From positions 1 to 64,000 of the forward strand of contig JAFTIN010000003.1 of assembly GCA_017456895.1 (NCBI GenBank): a stretch of 64,000 nt of DNA. The letters are read 5' to 3'. Every line of letters starts with the position of its first letter. Within the stretch, counting starts at the first letter, position 1. Under the pieces are notes generated by a model, which was not told the origin of the DNA, ran no database searches, and saw only the letters and a program-made list of their open reading frames with translations. Source of the stretch: Clostridia bacterium. Lineage in GTDB: Bacteria > Bacillota > Clostridia > Oscillospirales > CAG-272. The position numbers were made by a program, and so were the translations under genes. Positions 51,272 to 59,591 of this stretch are shown piece after piece.

Positions 51272-52777
51272 TCAGTCGTCTGCTCCCGCGAGGCTCTCAA
51301 GAGCACCCTGCTTCTCGGGCTTTGCATCTCCGTGCCTAACGAAGAACATAGTGACGAAGGAGAGGACTACGAACAGAGTACCGAAGGAGAAGAACATAGC
51401 TCTCATACCGAACAGGTCGTAGAGCGCGCCGGAGAGAATGGGAGCAACGATCTGTGCAGCCATGGAAGCCGTGTAGTAATAACCGGTGTACTTACCAACC
51501 TCTCCGCCCTTGGCAAGCTCAACGACCATGGGGAAGGAGTTGACGTTGATAGTAGCCCAACCAATACCCGCAAGAGCGAAGATGGGATACATAATAAGCA
51601 TATTGGAGCCTGCGCTGATGAAGTTACCGATGAAGAAGGCGGTAGCAAGCATGGTGATACCTGCGAGAATAGTCTTTCTTCTACCGAACTTGGAGGCCAC
51701 GATACCTACGGGAATGTAGGAGATTATAGCCGCCGCCTGCGCAACGATGAGGGTGAGACCGTAGTCAACGCCGAGCACGTTTGCGGAATAAACCGAATAC
51801 TTACTGGTGATGGAGTTGTAGCCGATGTACCAGAGAGCAACCGACGCGAGGATAAGCATAAGAGACTTGAACTCCGCCTTATCAAGAGCGCGCTTGGGCT
51901 GACCGTCATCTAAAGCGGCCTCTTCAAGGCCGAGATCACGGGAGGCCTTCTCCATATCGTCCGACCACTGCTTCTCCTTAACGGTAAGCATAAAGACCGC
52001 CAGACCTGCCACCATTACAACACAGGTAGCGATGACGTAGCCGGTATAGGACATATAGGGGTTCTTGGAGATACCGAAGATAGAGCTGAGAGCGAGTACG
52101 ATAATACCGCCGGCAGTACCCATAAGGTTGATGATCGCGTTACCCTTGGAACGAAGGGGCTTAACGGTTACGTCGGGCATAAGCGCGACCGCAGGAGAGC
52201 GGAAGGTAGCCATAGCGATAAGAACGATAAGGAGCACGCCGATGAATCCGACGAGAGGCCAGATGTTCTCGAGAGTGAGAGCGAGAGCATCCTCTTTAAG
52301 AGTAGTCTTAACAGCGTCAAAGATCGACTCTGCCTCGGCAATAGCGGAATTGTATGCGGACTGACTGAGAATACCTGCGTCAAGACTGCTCTTGAGTCCC
52401 TCGGAGGTGTTCTTAAAGGCCTCTGCAGCCGCATTGTATCTATCTATAATACCGGAGTCGGCAAGAGCGTTGATCTGAATTCCGTTTACAACAGTAAGAA
52501 GGATGAAGGAGAGGACTGCGGCAACCGTACCCACGAAGATGAAGGGAGTACGCTTACCGAACTTGGTCATGACCTTATCCGAGATCGCGCCGAAGATAGG
52601 CAGCATGAATACCGCAAGAATGTTATCCACGGACATAATAATACCCGAGATGGTCTGCGGGAGTCCGAAGTGGTTTGTAAGTGCAAGGGGTACGATAGCG
52701 TCGTAAGCCTGCCAGAACGCGCTGATAAGGAAGAAAGCAAAGCCTACGAGAATTGTTCTTTTGTAGTTGAGTTTCAT
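51272..52777 (-). CDS. MFS / GPH-type sugar transporter
   Basis: This 501-residue protein has twelve predicted helices and a long central loop. N-terminal blocks AFWQAYDAIVPLALTNHFG and AVFMLPIFGAISDKVMTKFGKRTPFI carry the major-facilitator loop motif (D-x(5)-G-R/K-R). It resembles the SLC45/GPH sugar-proton symporter group. A 100-residue segment with polar helices between helices 3 and 4 (about 105-165) is unusual. The heparinase-like gene at 53025 is divergent from a 247-bp shared control region. I infer import of an oligosaccharide that the cytoplasmic enzyme then cuts. AAAGGG precedes the ATG. Confidence 0.85.
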   Translation of the reverse strand: MKLNYKRTILVGFAFFLISAFWQAYDAIVPLALTNHFGLPQTISGIIMSVDNILAVFMLPIFGAISDKVMTKFGKRTPFIFVGTVAAVLSFILLTVVNGIQINALADSGIIDRYNAAAEAFKNTSEGLKSSLDAGILSQSAYNSAIAEAESIFDAVKTTLKEDALALTLENIWPLVGFIGVLLIVLIAMATFRSPAVALMPDVTVKPLRSKGNAIINLMGTAGGIIVLALSSIFGISKNPYMSYTGYVIATCVVMVAGLAVFMLTVKEKQWSDDMEKASRDLGLEEAALDDGQPKRALDKAEFKSLMLILASVALWYIGYNSITSKYSVYSANVLGVDYGLTLIVAQAAAIISYIPVGIVASKFGRRKTILAGITMLATAFFIGNFISAGSNMLIMYPIFALAGIGWATINVNSFPMVVELAKGGEVGKYTGYYYTASMAAQIVAPILSGALYDLFGMRAMFFSFGTLFVVLSFVTMFFVRHGDAKPEKQGALESLAGADD

Positions 52778-52811
52778 AATATCCCTTTCTGTTTTTTAAT
52801 AATACACGCAT

Positions 52812-52840
52812 ATTTTAGCACAGAATAGGTCTTTTGTCAA
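52812..52840 (-). promoter_or_regulatory. SigA promoter of the MFS transporter gene
   Basis: TTGACA (52840-52835) and TAAAAT (52817-52812) are spaced by 17 bp, 34 nt before the start. Confidence 0.85.
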
Positions 52841-52942
52841 ACATATTGATTATTTTCTAACTTTTGTTTAAAAAAGAAGAAAATATTTAGTGCATAACAA
52901 ACAAACTTATTTAGCAATCCTAACAATTTTCCAAAAAATCAA

Positions 52943-52971
52943 TGGACATAAGTGACGAGTTGTGTTAAGAT
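52943..52971 (+). promoter_or_regulatory. SigA promoter of the cytoplasmic heparinase-like gene
   Basis: TGGACA (52943-52948) and TAAGAT (52966-52971) are spaced by 17 bp. Between it and the divergent transporter promoter (52841-52942) I see only AT-rich DNA, no clear operator. Confidence 0.55.
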
Positions 52972-53024
52972 TAATCCGTAAAAATATTTATGCATAGCGC
53001 ACGAGCGCAAGGAGGCAATCTCTT

Positions 53025-55379
53025 ATGAATACGGTTAAGAACATCCCCACCCTTTGTCTTAAAGCAAACGTAAGTGCCGCGCTTGTAAACGGCAAGCGAG
53101 TCACGCTCTCCGCTCCGCCAAAGCAAACGGCGGACGGTCTTCTTATTCCGAAAGAGGCTCTCGCCCTCGTTGGCATCAACGCAGCGGAAGGTTACGTAAG
53201 CTCAAACGAGATAACCGGCCTTTACAGGGTATACGAGGGAATGGGACTTCTCTTCCTTAACAAAGAGGACGGACACCCGGGTTACGACACCGAGGCAGAT
53301 CTTGTCGAGATACTCACTCTCGCTCACTCCTTCATTTTTGATATAGAGGTTGGTAAGCTCGCCCTTGACTATGCTCCCGCGACCGCCGAGGAGAGAGAGG
53401 GCTTTGTCAAAGTCGGACAACAGCTCCGCTCGCTTTTGCTCGAAAGAGGTAACACGCACCCCTTCCTGTTTGGTACACAAGAGATTTTTGACAAACTGAG
53501 AAAGATATATTCGTCGGCCGACGGCAGCGAGGAATACAAGCTGATAAAGTCGCTTATCGACAGAGCCGACCGTTACGCAAGCAGCTTCCCCTCCCTTAAT
53601 GAAAAGGGTGACGGCCTCGTCAGAGATATAGATCCCACGGGCTACGGCGAGACCGAATACGACGTAGGCGGCAGACACTCGCACTCGGAGGGCAGACTCC
53701 TCGAGATCGCGCACCTTGCCTTCGCTTATCAGATGACGCTCGACGACAGGTATGCAAAGCAGGCCTACTACTGTACCCTCGGCGTTATCTCCAGACTCCA
53801 CTGGGGCCCCGGCCACTTTCTCAACTGCTCGGGCGCGACTATGCGCCTTTCTATGGTTTACGACTGGCTCTATAACGCGTGGAAGGGCTTAAAACTCGAC
53901 ACGGGTGCAGTCAAACGCGGAATTTACACACAGGGTCTGCACCACGGCTTCAACTCGGTGATACACGACTCGTGCGACTTCCCGAGCCCTATGCAGGGTA
54001 CGGGCTGGCGTTTTAAATTAAAGAACGATAACTGGAACTCGGTATGTAACTCGGGTATGATAATCGGCTCGCTCTGCGTTCTTGCCGAGGGCGCGGATGA
54101 GGTGATAAACGAGGAAGAATACGAGAAGGTAACAGAGCTTCTCGGCGCCTCGCTCACCAGCACTATGCAGCCCCGACTCGTCTACACGCAGTACGCTCCG
54201 GACGGCTCATACGTTGAGTCCAACTCCTATTGGGCGTACGGCACGGTCAACCTTATGAACACCATGGCCTCGCTCTACGACTCTCTCGGCACAGACCTCG
54301 GTCTCTCGCGCGGCTGCGGACTTGACAAGACCTGCTACTACGCCATCAACACCGAAAGCGCCGATTTCGTCGGCTGGAACTACCACGACGGACACGCGAG
54401 CAGTCAGGACACCTCAGCCTTTAATCAGTTTGCGCTCATATCGGGCGACCACTCGCTCTTTGCCATAAGACGAAATCAGCTCGAGGGCGGAAAGTACGTT
54501 TCGCTTCTCGATATGATGTACCACCCCACGGTGAGAGGGGTAGAGATACCCGAGCTCGACGCCATGCCCCTCGACTACGCTATGGAGGGCATTGACGCAT
54601 TTACGGTAAGGAGCGGTTGGGAAAAGGGCTCGCTCTTTGCCGGTATGATCGGCGGAGCTAACCCCTCGGGAGGCAGCCATTGTCAGATCGACTCGGGCGC
54701 CTTCGTCTACCATAATCTCGGCAAGCTCTGGATCACCGATCTCGGCCCCGACAACTACAACTCCCGCGGCATAAAGAACGGTATAGGCTACTTCGGCAAT
54801 AATGCCCTCTACAAGAGAAACGCCGAGGGCAACAACTGCCTGTGCCTCACCTCCCTCCCCTACGGCCAGCTCACGGGCGGCCGAGGATATATGACCGAGT
54901 ATAAGTCATCGGATAACGCATCATACTGTATCATAGAGAACTCGACCGTTTACGGAGAGGACAAGGTAAAGAGCGCAAAGCGCGGTATGCTCTTGACAAA
55001 CGGAAGAAAAACTCTCGTCATTAAGGACGAGGTAGAGTTTAAAGATACACAGACCGCCTTCAGCACCCTGCACTTTGAGTCGGATAAGATCAAGGCCGAT
55101 CTCTCGGATACAGGTAAAAAATGCGCCCTCACCCACAAGGACGGAGAGAGAATATATCTCACTCTGCTCGGTGACGGACACTTCGAGCTCCTCGACTGCA
55201 AGGAGGGACTCCTTACCGGAACAGAGCCGGCGGAGGGTGAGCAGTCAAGAGACAATTACTCTCGTCTTGTTATACACTACAAGAAGGCAAAGTCTATAAA
55301 CACCGCGGTCGTGATAGACACGGATGAAAATTCCAAATATAAGAAAAATACAAGCATTGATACCTGGAAAGCAATTTGA
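53025..55379 (+). CDS. Cytoplasmic heparinase II/III-like protein
   Basis: This 784-residue protein has no signal peptide, so it is probably an intracellular polysaccharide or oligosaccharide lyase. An N-terminal segment resembles the copper amine oxidase N-terminal-like repeats of the secreted paralogue. The alpha-toroid follows (HWGPGHFLNC near 260, YAPDGSYVESNSYWAYG near 390, SQDTSAF near 461). The beta-sheet domain has HCQIDSGAFVYHN near 552 and RGMLLTNGRKTLVI near 660. All these blocks recur in the secreted protein at 6190-10146. It is divergent from an MFS sugar transporter. An AAGGAGG site lies before the ATG. The substrate is unknown; a uronic-acid-containing glycan is the family expectation. 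Confidence 0.85.
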   Translation: MNTVKNIPTLCLKANVSAALVNGKRVTLSAPPKQTADGLLIPKEALALVGINAAEGYVSSNEITGLYRVYEGMGLLFLNKEDGHPGYDTEADLVEILTLAHSFIFDIEVGKLALDYAPATAEEREGFVKVGQQLRSLLLERGNTHPFLFGTQEIFDKLRKIYSSADGSEEYKLIKSLIDRADRYASSFPSLNEKGDGLVRDIDPTGYGETEYDVGGRHSHSEGRLLEIAHLAFAYQMTLDDRYAKQAYYCTLGVISRLHWGPGHFLNCSGATMRLSMVYDWLYNAWKGLKLDTGAVKRGIYTQGLHHGFNSVIHDSCDFPSPMQGTGWRFKLKNDNWNSVCNSGMIIGSLCVLAEGADEVINEEEYEKVTELLGASLTSTMQPRLVYTQYAPDGSYVESNSYWAYGTVNLMNTMASLYDSLGTDLGLSRGCGLDKTCYYAINTESADFVGWNYHDGHASSQDTSAFNQFALISGDHSLFAIRRNQLEGGKYVSLLDMMYHPTVRGVEIPELDAMPLDYAMEGIDAFTVRSGWEKGSLFAGMIGGANPSGGSHCQIDSGAFVYHNLGKLWITDLGPDNYNSRGIKNGIGYFGNNALYKRNAEGNNCLCLTSLPYGQLTGGRGYMTEYKSSDNASYCIIENSTVYGEDKVKSAKRGMLLTNGRKTLVIKDEVEFKDTQTAFSTLHFESDKIKADLSDTGKKCALTHKDGERIYLTLLGDGHFELLDCKEGLLTGTEPAEGEQSRDNYSRLVIHYKKAKSINTAVVIDTDENSKYKKNTSIDTWKAI

Positions 55380-55417
55380 GCTATCCGATCTAAAATGCAA
55401 AAAAGAAAGGAGGAAAT

Positions 55418-56356
55418 ATGAACGTAGTATACTATTCTTACCCCTCGGCTCTCGAGCTCGGGAAAATAGCGGTAGCGCTCGGCTACTTTGACGGAGTACA
55501 CGTAGGACACAGAGAGCTCATATCCCTCCTGGTCCGTGAAGCGAGGGCAAAGGGGTTAAGCCCCTATGTCTTAACATTCGCAGACTCCCTGTCTAAAACC
55601 AAGAAAACGCAAAGTATAATTTACAATACAGAGGAAAAGATCAAGATTTTCTCATCCTTAGGAGTTGAGGGGGTTATCGTAACCGACTTTTCCTCGATCT
55701 CGGGGCTCTCACCGGAGAGCTTCATCGGTGACGTGCTGGTGGACAGCCTCGGAGTCGAGCTTGCCATCTCGGGATACAACTTCCGCTTCGGTAAGGGCGC
55801 GGCAGCAGACTCGCTCGCTCTGGTCGAGCTGATGGAGAAGGCGGGCAAGAGCGCCATTATCCTCTCCGAGCAGAAAATAGACGGCAAGCCGCTATCGGCA
55901 ACCGTAATAAGAGATCTTATTTCGGAAAAGCGCCTTGAGGAGGCGACGAGGATGCTCGGACTCCCCTACGCTATCGAGGGTGAGGTAGAAAGAGGGCTCG
56001 GACTCGGCAAGGCGTACGGCTTCCCTACCGTGAATCTCCCCCTAAGAAGGACCTCTCCTCTCTCGACGGGAGTCTACCGTACCGCTGTTATCATCGACGG
56101 CAGAGCCTACACCGGAGTAACGAACGTTGGCTCCTGCCCGACCGTATCCGAAAGAGAGATACACACCGAGACGCTGATAGCCGACTTTGAGGGCGACCTC
56201 TACGGTAAGACGGTACGCATATACTTCCTCGGTTATTTAAGAGAGGAAAAGCGCTTTGACTCAATAGAAGAGCTGCGCGACAGAATATATCTTGATAAAG
56301 ACATAGCAAAAAAAGAAAACGGAGATTTATTATGGCTGGAAACTGGACTAAACTGA
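55418..56356 (+). CDS. ribF: Bifunctional riboflavin kinase / FAD synthetase
   Basis: This 312-residue enzyme phosphorylates riboflavin to FMN and adenylates FMN to FAD. The N-terminal nucleotidyltransferase has GYFDGVHVGHRELI (HxGH motif) and GYNFRFGKGAAAD. The C-terminal kinase has GLGLGKAYGFPTVNLPL (with the conserved PT) and YTGVTNVGSCPTVSE. GGAGG lies four nt before the ATG, 38 nt after the heparinase-like gene. Its last 25 nt overlap prmA, so translation of the two is coupled. Confidence 0.96.
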   Translation: MNVVYYSYPSALELGKIAVALGYFDGVHVGHRELISLLVREARAKGLSPYVLTFADSLSKTKKTQSIIYNTEEKIKIFSSLGVEGVIVTDFSSISGLSPESFIGDVLVDSLGVELAISGYNFRFGKGAAADSLALVELMEKAGKSAIILSEQKIDGKPLSATVIRDLISEKRLEEATRMLGLPYAIEGEVERGLGLGKAYGFPTVNLPLRRTSPLSTGVYRTAVIIDGRAYTGVTNVGSCPTVSEREIHTETLIADFEGDLYGKTVRIYFLGYLREEKRFDSIEELRDRIYLDKDIAKKENGDLLWLETGLN

Positions 56357-57258
56357 CTGTAACCGGACACGTAAAGGACCTTGACGGAATATGTGCCGTA
56401 ATGAGTATGCTTGACAACGGCTTGATGATAGAAGACTACAGCGACTTTTCCTTAAGCGGAATGTACGGTGAGCTCGTGGACGAGTCGATACTCAACGCAG
56501 ACAGAGAGACTGTCAAGGTATCCATATTCGTACCCGAGGAAAAGAACTTCGCGGAATACCGCGTATACCTTGAGGCAAGGCTCTCCTCCCTCGGCATAAA
56601 TCACGAGATATCCATAGAGGGTATGAACGAGGAGGACTGGTCGGAGAGCTGGAAGCAGTATTACAAGCCTATTCCCCTCGGCAAGGTAACAATAGTTCCC
56701 GCCTGGGAAAAATATGACGCCAAGGAAGGCGAGATAATCATAAGAATGGATCCCGGCATGGCCTTCGGCACCGGAACACACGAAACGACGAGACTCGTTA
56801 TGAGAATAATGCAGGACCTCATCAAGGGCGGAGAAAGAGTGCTTGACGTCGGTACCGGCTCGGGTATACTCTCCATCTGCGCCTCCAAGCTCGGGGCAAG
56901 ATCCTGCAACGCCTATGACATCGATCCCGTGGCGGTCAAGGTAGCGAGAGAGAACGCCAAGGACGACGGCTGCGACAACATCACCGTCGGAGTGTCCGAC
57001 CTCTTGAAGGGTGTCGACAGATCGGGCGGAAAGTACGACTTCTGCGTGGCTAATATAGTCTCTGACATCATCATCCGTATGATGCCCGATATCCACGGAT
57101 ATCTTACGGACACAGCTCCCCTTATCCTCTCGGGAATCATCATTGACAGAGCCGATGAGGTCAGAGCCTCGGTAAAGGAGAACGGGTACACCGTCATCCG
57201 CGAGGAGAAGGAAAACGACTGGGTTGCCCTGCTTTGTAAAAGGCAAATCAACTCATAA
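56332..57258 (+). CDS. prmA: Ribosomal protein L11 methyltransferase
   Basis: This 308-residue SAM-dependent enzyme trimethylates ribosomal protein L11. The N-terminal substrate-recognition domain is followed by the Rossmann part. GMAFGTGTHETTRL precedes the SAM-binding VLDVGTGSGILSICASKLG; YDIDPVAV and CVANIVSDIIIRM (the NxxPPF-like catalytic region in this family) follow. The length is standard. It begins inside the 3' end of ribF with GGAG upstream. rsmE follows after 99 nt, the common prmA-rsmE order. Confidence 0.95.
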   Translation: MAGNWTKLTVTGHVKDLDGICAVMSMLDNGLMIEDYSDFSLSGMYGELVDESILNADRETVKVSIFVPEEKNFAEYRVYLEARLSSLGINHEISIEGMNEEDWSESWKQYYKPIPLGKVTIVPAWEKYDAKEGEIIIRMDPGMAFGTGTHETTRLVMRIMQDLIKGGERVLDVGTGSGILSICASKLGARSCNAYDIDPVAVKVARENAKDDGCDNITVGVSDLLKGVDRSGGKYDFCVANIVSDIIIRMMPDIHGYLTDTAPLILSGIIIDRADEVRASVKENGYTVIREEKENDWVALLCKRQINS

Positions 57259-57357
57259 GCGCTTCATCTCATTAGCGCCCCGAGTTGTATCTCACCACGA
57301 CTCTAAAGTGCATCTAATTTCTATTTTTTCACACAATTCTTTACATAGGAGCGGTTT

Positions 57358-58095
57358 ATGGCAAGATTCTTTGTCACAAAGGATAACATAAGCGAAAGTA
57401 CAATAACCATACGGGGCGCTGACGCCTACCACATCGCCAGATCCTTAAGAATGGCGGTTTTAGACCCCGTCACCGTCTGCGACGAGTGTGGCAACGAGTA
57501 TCTCTGTACCCTTCTGCGCATCCGCGACGATGAGTGCATAGCCGAGATAAAGGAGGTAAGACCGGGCGCCACCGAGTCCCCCGTGAATATCACCCTCTAT
57601 ATGGCCTACCCGAAGGGAGATAAGCTCGAGACAGTGGTGCAAAAATCGGTAGAGCTCGGCGCCTCGTATATCGTCCCCTTTGAGTCCTCAAGATGTATAA
57701 AGCGTCCTACCGAGGACAAGCTCGGTAAGATCACCGACAGGCTCTCGAGAATAGCCGAGGAGGCCGCAAAGCAGTGCGGCAGATCAAGGCTGCCGAAGGT
57801 GGAGAGAATGATAAAATTCAAGGATCTGCTCCAAAGAACAAAGGACTATGACCTCACCCTCTTTTGCTACGAGGGAGAAGGCACCGAGTCATTAAAGAGC
57901 GTACTCGAGGGCTACGGCAGAGCTGACGGAAATATCGCCGTTATCATAGGCTCCGAGGGCGGCTTCTCCAAAGAGGAGGCGGCGGCAATAACCGACTCCG
58001 GAGCAAAATGCGTCAGTCTCGGCCCGAGGATCCTGCGCTGTGAGACCGCGCCCGACTACTGTCTCTCGGCCATATCCTATCATTTTGAACTCTGA
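57358..58095 (+). CDS. rsmE: 16S rRNA (uracil-1498-N3)-methyltransferase
   Basis: This 245-residue SPOUT-class enzyme methylates U1498 of 16S rRNA. The N-terminal PUA-like part starts MARFFVTKD and has HIARSLRM. The knotted SAM-binding region contains IIGSEGGFSKEEA and LGPRILRCETAP, both diagnostic of RsmE. The length is standard. TAGGAG lies about eight nt before the ATG. It is the last gene of the ribF-prmA-rsmE group and is followed by a strong terminator. Confidence 0.96.
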   Translation: MARFFVTKDNISESTITIRGADAYHIARSLRMAVLDPVTVCDECGNEYLCTLLRIRDDECIAEIKEVRPGATESPVNITLYMAYPKGDKLETVVQKSVELGASYIVPFESSRCIKRPTEDKLGKITDRLSRIAEEAAKQCGRSRLPKVERMIKFKDLLQRTKDYDLTLFCYEGEGTESLKSVLEGYGRADGNIAVIIGSEGGFSKEEAAAITDSGAKCVSLGPRILRCETAPDYCLSAISYHFEL

Positions 58096-58119
58096 TTTCA
58101 AAAACACAACTCATATTAC

Positions 58120-58166
58120 ACCGCGCCACGGACCGAGCCAAGCTCAATGTGGCGCGGTATTTTTGC
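58120..58166 (+). terminator. Intrinsic terminator of ribF-prmA-rsmE
   Basis: A 10-bp ACCGCGCCAC/GTGGCGCGGT stem followed by ATTTTTGCTCTTTTT, 25 nt after the rsmE stop. Confidence 0.9.
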
Positions 58167-58278
58167 TCTTTTTAGGCTTATTTAAAGCATAAATGAACAT
58201 TTTAATATAACTAATGTTAATTTTCACAATGATTTTGTGACTGTTTTGTGTATTTCGTAATATTTTTTTTAAAAACTA

Positions 58279-58307
58279 TTGAAATTTGTCCAAAAATAAT
58301 GTAAAAT
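58279..58307 (+). promoter_or_regulatory. SigA promoter of the PucR/CdaR-type regulator gene
   Basis: TTGAAA (58279-58284) and TAAAAT (58302-58307) are spaced by 17 bp. The leader is about 120 nt. Between the rsmE terminator and here (58167-58278) I see only AT-rich sequence. Confidence 0.75.
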
Positions 58308-58324
58308 ATAGTACAGTATAGACA

Positions 58325-58380
58325 AATCGACCTTACCACATTTCATGCGGTAGGGTTTTCGATTACGAAAGACATCGAAT
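58325..58380 (+). promoter_or_regulatory. Structured leader with two alternative hairpins
   Basis: AATCGA-CCTTACC (58325-58337) can pair with GGTAGGG...TCGATT (58349-58364). The same TCGAT can instead pair with ATCGA (58374-58378). The two folds exclude each other. A T7 run occurs about 20 nt further on. This is suggestive of a switch, unproven. Confidence 0.4.
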
Positions 58381-58435
58381 ATTGCGGCAAAATACAAGAT
58401 TTTTTTACTGCAGAAGAATGAAAGGATAATTAATT

Positions 58436-59521
58436 ATGTCTAACCGCTTGTTCCAGACGGTGATCCACCAGATGAAGGATATTGTAGGACGTACTATCGG
58501 CGCGATCGACGAAAACGGCATTATTATCGCCTGCTCCGAGCTTGCAAAGATAGGCGAGTCAAGACAGCGTGTAAAGGAGGAGCTCTCCTTCTCCCGCGAC
58601 TCCATGGTCATAGACGGCTACACCTACAAGTTCATCAACGCCAACAGCAAAAACGACTGCATCGTCTTCGTTGAAGGAGATGACAAGGAGGCTGAAAAGG
58701 TAGCGCAGATCCTCGCGGTATCTCTCGGCAATATCAAGAGCCTGTACGACGAGAAATACGACAAGGGCTCATTTATCAAGAACATTATCCTTGACAACAT
58801 TCTTCCCAACGACATATACATCAAGTCCAACGAGCTCCATATGGGTAACGACGAGTACCGCGCGGTAATCGTTGTTAAGTTCCAGGGCGCTACGGAGGTC
58901 GCTCCCTATGAGATCATCCAGAACATTGTATCGGATAAGACCAAGGATTACGTTATCAACATCAGTGAGCAGGACATAGTAATAGTAAAGGAAGTATCGG
59001 ACGGCACCACCTCCGAGGATCTCGAGGCTGAGGTCCAGGGCATCCTCCGTCAGGCGCAGACCGAGTATGCGGCAAAGCTCCTTATCGGTATCTCCTCTAT
59101 TGTTGAAAAGCTCAAGGATCTTGCAAGAGCGTATAAGGAAGCAAGGATCGCTCTCGAGGTAGGTAAGGTGTTCGACATCGAGCGCCCCATCATGTCCTAC
59201 GACAACCTCGGCATCGGCAGACTTATCTACCAGCTCCCCACCACTCTTTGCGAAATATTCCTTCAGGAAGTATTTAAGAAGGGCTCGCTCGAGTCGCTCG
59301 ACCGCGAGACTCTTATGACCGTACAGAGCTTCTTCGAGAACAACCTCAACGTTTCCGAGACCTCAAGAAAGCTCTTCGTACATAGAAATACCCTTGTTTA
59401 CCGTCTTGAGAAGATCAGAAAGCTCACCGGACTTGACCTTCGTGAGTTCGACCACGCCGTAACCTTTAAGGTTGCGCTCATGGTCAAGAAATATCTCAAC
59501 GGCAAACCCACCAAATTCTGA
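58436..59521 (+). CDS. PucR/CdaR-family transcriptional regulator
   Basis: This 361-residue regulator has an N-terminal sugar-diacid-recognition-like domain (LFQTVIHQMKDIVGRTIGAID, then NGIIIACSELAKIG). A GGDEF-like central region (about 130-230) follows, then a C-terminal helix-turn-helix of the PucR type (LNVSETSRKLFVHRNTLVYRLEKI near 310-335, ending DHAVTFKVALMVKKYL). CdaR proteins respond to sugar acids such as glycerate or glucarate in other bacteria; here the ligand is unknown. No sugar-acid genes are adjacent. The S41 protease gene lies 70 nt downstream. AAAGGA precedes the ATG after a 120-nt structured leader. Confidence 0.87.
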   Translation: MSNRLFQTVIHQMKDIVGRTIGAIDENGIIIACSELAKIGESRQRVKEELSFSRDSMVIDGYTYKFINANSKNDCIVFVEGDDKEAEKVAQILAVSLGNIKSLYDEKYDKGSFIKNIILDNILPNDIYIKSNELHMGNDEYRAVIVVKFQGATEVAPYEIIQNIVSDKTKDYVINISEQDIVIVKEVSDGTTSEDLEAEVQGILRQAQTEYAAKLLIGISSIVEKLKDLARAYKEARIALEVGKVFDIERPIMSYDNLGIGRLIYQLPTTLCEIFLQEVFKKGSLESLDRETLMTVQSFFENNLNVSETSRKLFVHRNTLVYRLEKIRKLTGLDLREFDHAVTFKVALMVKKYLNGKPTKF

Positions 59522-59591
59522 TTACTTTGCGAGGCTGTCGTTTGCGGCAGCCCCGTTTCTTGACAATATCAAATGAATAAGGAGATAGAAT

